A DNA stretch of 64,000 nucleotides from Pseudonocardia sp. C8 (GTDB lineage: Bacteria; Actinomycetota; Actinomycetes; Mycobacteriales; Pseudonocardiaceae): contig NZ_JACMTR010000002.1 in the NCBI RefSeq assembly GCF_014267175.1, positions 2,035,001 through 2,099,000 of the forward strand, in the 5' to 3' direction. Every line of letters begins with the position of its first letter. Position 1 is the stretch's first letter. Positions 59,663 through 64,000 of this stretch are shown in pieces. The notes beneath the pieces were generated by a model. It was not told the origin of the DNA. It did not search any database and was given only the letters and a program-made list of their open reading frames with translations. The translations under genes were made by a program, and so were the position numbers.

Positions 59663-61015
59663 TCAGGGTGCGGGCACCCGCGGGGAGTCCCGCGGGTCGG
59701 CCACCGCCCGGACGCTGTTGCGCCGCCGGGAGGCCTTGCCGGTGCCACGCGCCGTCCCGGGCACCGAGTGCGAGTACACGGTCTCCATCAGCACCGGCCA
59801 GTCGTGGCGCAGCGCGTCGCGGCCCATGAACAGGCCCAGGTGGCCGGCCGAGGCGGTGCGGTAGGTGATGTCCTTCGCGGGCGTGCTCACCTTCTCGGCC
59901 GCGGCGAACAGCTGGGGCGCGGGCGTGATGTGGTCGGTCGAACCGGCGAGCAGCAGCAGCGGGCAGTCGATGGCCGCCATGTCGACCTTCCGGCCGCCGA
60001 CCGTGAGCGTCCCCCGGATCAGCCGGTTCTTCCAGAACAGGTTCTCCACCAGCCACAGGTAGAACGCGCCCGGGATGTCCTGGGTGTACTTGAACCAGTC
60101 CTCGAACACGCGGTAGCGCTCGACGTGCGTGGGGTCGTCGATGTTCTCGAGCAGCTGCAGCTGCCGGGACACCTCCGACTGCGGCTGGATCGAGATGAAG
60201 TTCGACAGCACCGCCGCACCGGGCATGTTGCCGCCACCGGCGGCCACCAGGGCGCGGTACGGCGCCATTCCCAGCGTCCCGGCCATCAGGCGGGTGGACG
60301 CGGCGATCACCGACTCGCCGGCGTGGAAGTCGATCGGCGCGCCGGCCAGCGTCAGCGTGTTGACGCGCTCCGGGTGCAGCGCCGCGTAGATCGTGGCCAG
60401 CCAGCCGCCCTGGCAGTCGCCGACCAGGTTGGCCTTCCCGCCCATCCGGCGGATCGAGCGGTCGATGACCTCCAGGTAGTCGGTCACCGTGACGTGCTTC
60501 GTCGCCGTCGTCGCCGGGCGCCAGTCCAGCGAGTAGAGCCGGGTCAGGCCGGCGGCGCGGATCATCGCCAGCTGGCTCTGCTGCGGCGAGTAGTCCACGA
60601 CGGTGGACGAGTGCCCGGCCTGCGGCGGCAGCACCAGGGTGGGGACGACGTCGTCGTCGCGGTGCTCGGGTGCGGTGAAGTCCCGCAGCAGCGCGAACGG
60701 CGTGGAGAGGGCCACCTCGTTCGGCAGGTGCCAGGTCGGCGTGCTGCGGTCGGCCCAGGCCGACACCCACAGCAGGGACCGGCGCGCGGCGTCACCGGGC
60801 TTGGCGATCCGCTGTGCCGCATCGATCCAGTACGCCCCGGTCGCCCGGCCGACCTCCCGCACCACCTGGGTGAGGTTGCGGGCGTTGTACGAGACCAGGA
60901 AGCGCAGGGGGTCGGGCCGGTCGTCGCGTTCGGGGGTGGCGGCGGGGGTGTCCGGCAGGGCGCGGGGGCCGCGCCGGGACGCCGGGACGGACCGCGAGGT
61001 GCTCGCCGTGCTCAT
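59663..61015 (-). CDS. PHA synthase/depolymerase-like alpha/beta hydrolase with Cys nucleophile
   Basis: 450 aa. The lipase-like box is LVGDCQGGWLATI with Cys as nucleophile, Asp in LAGSTDHITPAPQL and His in SAGHLGLFMG, the triad of PHA synthases and some intracellular PHB depolymerases. The box GDCQGGW is the form seen in DUF3141-like PHA-related hydrolases rather than classical PhaC (GxCxGG in phaC at 61289 is GLCLGG). It is divergent from phaC and shares the upstream region. It is likely a polymer-turnover enzyme or a second synthase subunit. Confidence 0.75.
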   Translation of the reverse strand: MSTASTSRSVPASRRGPRALPDTPAATPERDDRPDPLRFLVSYNARNLTQVVREVGRATGAYWIDAAQRIAKPGDAARRSLLWVSAWADRSTPTWHLPNEVALSTPFALLRDFTAPEHRDDDVVPTLVLPPQAGHSSTVVDYSPQQSQLAMIRAAGLTRLYSLDWRPATTATKHVTVTDYLEVIDRSIRRMGGKANLVGDCQGGWLATIYAALHPERVNTLTLAGAPIDFHAGESVIAASTRLMAGTLGMAPYRALVAAGGGNMPGAAVLSNFISIQPQSEVSRQLQLLENIDDPTHVERYRVFEDWFKYTQDIPGAFYLWLVENLFWKNRLIRGTLTVGGRKVDMAAIDCPLLLLAGSTDHITPAPQLFAAAEKVSTPAKDITYRTASAGHLGLFMGRDALRHDWPVLMETVYSHSVPGTARGTGKASRRRNSVRAVADPRDSPRVPAP

Positions 61016-61288
61016 GGGCCTCTCCCATCAACTCTGATGACCGGGCTCACCGGTTACCGCACGGTAAATCGCGTTCGGGATGTCAAGCAACACAATCCTT
61101 ACCGGGGAGTAGTGCTTGCTTCATCAAGCGCTGGTGAGGGGGGTCTCAACGTGACGCGCCCGGCGAGGGGGTGCCTACCCGTGAGTATCCCGTCACGATG
61201 GGCGCATCCCTTCGCGCCACCCCCTCGTCGGCGGGTCTGCGCACCGAGGCCCGGACACCATCCCGGTCGACCAGGAGTGTGACGAACA

Positions 61289-63073
61289 GTGACGACGCAG
61301 CACACATCGCATCCCGAGTCCCCGAGCGCCGCCGCGCCGGACAACCAGGCGGAGGTGCTGCGACGCCAGGCGGCCGGTCTGGTCCGCGACCTGCGCGAGC
61401 TCGCCGACCCCGAGGGGTGGAAGGCCCGCGTCGACCCGGTCGGGTTCGGTGGCGCGCTCGGCGAGGCCGCGAAGTCGCTCGCCGGCAGCCCCGGTGCGGT
61501 CCTGCGGGCCGGGTTCGGTTTCGGCGTCGACTCGGCGAAGGCGGTCGCGGCGGCGGCCTCGCGGGCCGTCGGCGGCACCGCGAACGGCCCGGCGCCGCTG
61601 CCGGAGAAGGACCGGCGCTACGCCGACCCCGCGTGGGAGGGCAACGCCTGGTACTACCTGGCCCGCCAGGAGCACGCGCTGCTCGCCGACCGGCTGACCG
61701 AGCTCGCGCGGGCCGCGCGCGTGTCGCCGGTCGCGCGCCGCAAGCTCGACTGGCTGGTCGGGCAGACCATCGAGGCCCTCGCGCCGCCGAACACCGTCCT
61801 CACGAACCCGGCGTGGCCGAAGAAGATCGTCGAGACCGGCGGGCTCAACCTCGTGCGCGGGGCCCGGAACATGCTCCGCGACACCGTCCAGAACCGGGGC
61901 ATGCCGCGTCAGGTCACCCCCGGCGAGTTCGTCGTCGGCAAGGACCTCGCCGTGACCCCGGGCCACGTGGTCTACCGGAACCGGCTGATCGAGCTCATCC
62001 AGTACGAGCCGCAGACCGAGAAGGTCCACGAGATCCCGCTGCTCATGAGCCCGCCGTGGATCAACAAGTACTACATCATGGATCTCGCGCCGGGGAAGTC
62101 GCTGGTGGAGTGGGCCGTCCAGCACGGCCACACGGTCTTCATGATCAGTTACCGGAACCCGGACTCGGCGCTGTCCGACGTCACGATGAGCGACTACCTG
62201 CGCGAGGGCCCGCTCGCCGCGCTGGAGGTCGTCCGGGAGATCACCGGCCAGGACAAGGTCAACGTCGCGGGCCTGTGCCTGGGTGGTGCCCTGTCCGCCG
62301 CGACGGTCGCCTGGCTCGAGGCGAAGGGCACCCAGCACGTCAACTCGCTGACGCTGATGAACACCCTGCTGGACTACACCGGGCCCGGGCAGCTGGGCGT
62401 GTTCACCGACGAGACGACCGTCAACCGGCTCGAGCGGTCCATGCGCAAGGACGGCTACCTCCCGGCGTCGAGCATGAAGACCACCTTCGACCTGCTCCGC
62501 GCCACCGACCTGGTGTGGAACTACGTGGTCAACGACTGGATGCTCGGCGAGGACCCGAAGCCGTTCGACATGCTGAGCTGGAACGCGGACTCCACCCGCA
62601 TGCCGGCCGCGATGCAGACCGAGTACCTGCGCACGCTCTACCTGGAGAACCAGTTCGCCGAGGGCAAGCTGGAGCTGGCGGGGGAGCGGCTCGACGTCGC
62701 CGACGTCCACCCGGACAGCTACGTCATCTGCGCCGAGAACGACCACATCGCGCCCTGGAAGTCCGTCTACAAGGGGGCGGCGAAGATCGGCGGCACGGTC
62801 CGGTTCGTGCTCTCCAACTCCGGCCACATCGCCGGCGTGGTGAACCCGCCCTCGCCGAAGTCGCGGACCTGGTACGGCGAGTCGGACCACCTGCCCGAGT
62901 CGGCCGACGACTGGCGCGACGACGCCGGCGAGCGCAAGGCGTCCTGGTGGGAGGACTGGACGCCGTGGATCGCCGAGCGGGCAGGCAAGGAGGTCCCGGC
63001 CCCGTCCCGCATCGGCTCGGACGCCCACCCGCCGCTGGAGCCGGCGCCCGGCCGCTACGTCGTCGCGGGCTGA
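61289..63073 (+). CDS. phaC: Class I poly(3-hydroxyalkanoate) synthase
   Basis: 594 aa. The N-terminal domain has the usual class I segment DRRYADPAWEGNAWYYLARQ, followed by LNLVRGARNMLRD. The catalytic Cys is in VAGLCLGGALSAA, the Asp in CAENDHIAPW and the His in LSNSGHIAGVVNPP. It polymerises 3-hydroxyacyl-CoA into storage granules. GTG start with AGGAGT ten bases upstream. The 273-bp region before it, shared with the divergent hydrolase, contains ACGGTAAAT and a ATCCTTACCG complement, a possible regulator site. Confidence 0.93.
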   Translation: MTTQHTSHPESPSAAAPDNQAEVLRRQAAGLVRDLRELADPEGWKARVDPVGFGGALGEAAKSLAGSPGAVLRAGFGFGVDSAKAVAAAASRAVGGTANGPAPLPEKDRRYADPAWEGNAWYYLARQEHALLADRLTELARAARVSPVARRKLDWLVGQTIEALAPPNTVLTNPAWPKKIVETGGLNLVRGARNMLRDTVQNRGMPRQVTPGEFVVGKDLAVTPGHVVYRNRLIELIQYEPQTEKVHEIPLLMSPPWINKYYIMDLAPGKSLVEWAVQHGHTVFMISYRNPDSALSDVTMSDYLREGPLAALEVVREITGQDKVNVAGLCLGGALSAATVAWLEAKGTQHVNSLTLMNTLLDYTGPGQLGVFTDETTVNRLERSMRKDGYLPASSMKTTFDLLRATDLVWNYVVNDWMLGEDPKPFDMLSWNADSTRMPAAMQTEYLRTLYLENQFAEGKLELAGERLDVADVHPDSYVICAENDHIAPWKSVYKGAAKIGGTVRFVLSNSGHIAGVVNPPSPKSRTWYGESDHLPESADDWRDDAGERKASWWEDWTPWIAERAGKEVPAPSRIGSDAHPPLEPAPGRYVVAG

Positions 63074-63240
63074 CCCCGCCCCGGACCAACGCCTGAGGTG
63101 ATCACCGTCGATCGCCGGGGCGGTGCCGTTCCTGCGGCGTCCACAGTGTCCGCGGCGCGGGGCGGTGCGTGCACGACGGCCGGGCAGCGGGGACAATGCG
63201 CGACCATGGACCGGGTACCGAGCCAGGCAGGGGTGGCGCG

Positions 63241-63747
63241 GTGAGCCGCGCGCAGCGCGACCCGGGGACGGACGGCGTGCGCCGCCGGCGAACCGGGTCC
63301 GACGGTGAGAGCGCGGCCTCGGCCGCCGAGGAGCTCCACGTCGCGGGCCGGAAGGCCGCCGAGGAGGCGTGGAACGCCCAGGTGAACGCGCTCGGCGGGT
63401 TCATCCGCTCGCAGCGCCAGATGGCGAAGCTGTCGCTGCGGGAGATGGCGGCGATGACGAAGGTCTCGAACGCCTACCTGAGCCAGGTCGAGCGCGGGCT
63501 GCACCAGCCGTCGCTGAAGGTGCTGCGTTCCATCGCCGAGGCGCTGCACCTCAACACCGACCAGATGCTCAGCCGGGCGGGCTGGTCGATCCACGACGAC
63601 GAGCCCGCTGCCGACCCGGCACCGGCGGCGGACCGGGACGCCGCGCCGCCCGGTGTCGAGGACGCGATCGCGGCCGACCCGCGGCTGTCCGACGAGCAGA
63701 AGACGGCCCTGCTCGGGGTCTACCGCAGCTTCCTGCGGCGGAGCTGA
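63241..63747 (+). CDS. XRE-family regulator, probably of PHA granule genes
   Basis: 168 aa. A helix-turn-helix lies at about residues 55-110 (GGFIRSQRQMAKLSLREMAAMTKVSNAYLSQVERGLHQPSLKVLRSIAEAL). The N-terminal arm is basic, and the acidic, Pro/Ala-rich C-terminus ends DEQKTALLGVYRSFLRRS. It is placed between phaC and a phasin gene, so a PhaR-like role sensing granules or polymer is likely by position. The GTG at 63241 has a weak AGGGG upstream; the frame is open further up. Confidence 0.75.
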   Translation: MSRAQRDPGTDGVRRRRTGSDGESAASAAEELHVAGRKAAEEAWNAQVNALGGFIRSQRQMAKLSLREMAAMTKVSNAYLSQVERGLHQPSLKVLRSIAEALHLNTDQMLSRAGWSIHDDEPAADPAPAADRDAAPPGVEDAIAADPRLSDEQKTALLGVYRSFLRRS

Positions 63748-63779
63748 TCTGTGATGGCACCCACGTTCACCTGGCGTGC

Positions 63780-63808
63780 TTGACATACTTAACGCCGATG
63801 CGTAGTTT
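63780..63808 (+). promoter_or_regulatory. Strong sigma-70-type promoter of the phasin gene
   Basis: A perfect -35 TTGACA, exactly 17 bp, then -10 TAGTTT. Transcription would start near 63815. The leader contains an imperfect hairpin (TGGCGAGATGCG / CGCATCGCCA) before the ribosome-binding site, a possible regulator or stability element. Confidence 0.75.
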
Positions 63809-63878
63809 TGTGGGCATGGCGAGATGCGAACCCGCATCGCCAGTCCACAAGACCCGTACCCGGGAAGGGGAGACAGCG

Positions 63879-64000
63879 ATGACCGCCTCCACCGAGCAGT
63901 TCGCCGACTTCGCCAAGCGCGGCCAGGACCTCGTCACCGAGTCCGTCCGCACCTGGACCGACGCCGTGCAGGCCTTCACCCAGATCCCCGGCAGCGCCGT
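63879..64000 (+). CDS. Phasin-like granule-associated protein (partial, C-terminus off window)
   Basis: Open to the window edge. The N-terminus reads TEQFADFAKRGQDLVTESVRTWTDAVQAFTQIPG, an amphipathic helical pattern like actinobacterial phasins that coat polyhydroxyalkanoate granules. A GGGAAGGGGAGA ribosome-binding site and a near-consensus promoter point to high expression, as is normal for phasins. Position after phaC and an XRE regulator supports the call. Confidence 0.7.
   Translation, partial: MTASTEQFADFAKRGQDLVTESVRTWTDAVQAFTQIPGSA

Overview
The window is very GC-rich (mostly above 70% by eye), with actinobacterial codon use, GTG/ATG starts, frequent 4-base ATGA/GTGA gene overlaps and many apparently leaderless transcripts. 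Gene content and order point to a member of the Pseudonocardiaceae, probably Pseudonocardia or a near relative. Two blocks follow the order known from Mycobacterium tuberculosis: the heme/MsrB/RibD-like block (Rv2671-Rv2679 region) at 0.6-17 kb, and the PtpA/CobC/Nif3/zinc-ribbon/RNase H block (Rv2228c-Rv2234) at 26-31 kb. This assignment is inference; no database search was possible.

Layout. 0-4.6 kb: DUF3000, the end of the coproporphyrin-dependent heme pathway (hemE, hemG, hemQ) and msrB. 4.6-6.7 kb: two convergent stand-alone LigD-type primase-polymerases sharing a terminator. 6.8-10.4 kb: an OpuC/ProU-type osmoprotectant ABC transporter. 10.5-16.2 kb: a lipoprotein hydrolase homologue lacking catalytic residues, a 3-hydroxybutyrate dehydrogenase, and a seven-gene Asp23/AmaP-type envelope cluster that includes a J-domain protein. 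16.3-20.1 kb: a RibD-like reductase and a siderophore ABC importer behind a candidate IdeR/DtxR iron box. 20.1-26.5 kb: an LCAD-like acyl-CoA dehydrogenase, a PhaC-like serine hydrolase, a TmsA/TmsB pair for 10-methyl branched fatty acids, a fructosamine kinase and a low-molecular-weight phosphatase. 26.6-30.8 kb: the cobC-nif3-zinc ribbon-RNase H/phosphatase operon.

30.8-32.0 kb is nearly gene-free. It holds eight 62-63 bp dyad repeats spaced by about six helical turns, a 57-aa acidic mini-protein and a second short repeat array. 32.0-36.2 kb carries two membrane transporters, an aldo/keto reductase and SelO. RNase P RNA follows at 36.3 kb.

A complete actinomycete integrative and conjugative element (AICE) of about 12.1 kb lies between the 3' end of rnpB (attL) and an imperfect 34-bp copy of that end (attR, 48.79 kb). 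It encodes a tyrosine integrase, excisionase, RepSA-like HUH initiator, FtsK-like DNA translocase, WhiB-like protein and an XRE regulator. Its cargo includes a markedly AT-richer Mrr-nuclease/STAND-ATPase fusion, a probable antiphage effector, which sits last in an XRE-CutA-STAND operon. It also carries a CoiA-like nuclease and an unidentified 168-aa protein beside attR. This is the most unusual system in the window.

48.9-64 kb returns to chromosome: a DUF4190/MmpS-like protein, htpG, an orphan siderophore-binding lipoprotein, a TetR regulator, a phosphonatase-like HAD protein, psuG, two flavin reductases, a SigB-type sigma factor, an in-frame 33-bp tandem repeat, and a polyhydroxyalkanoate (PHA) locus: a Cys-type hydrolase, class I phaC, an XRE regulator and the start of a phasin gene. 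With the 3-hydroxybutyrate dehydrogenase and the serine PhaC-like hydrolase, storage-polymer metabolism is a recurrent theme.
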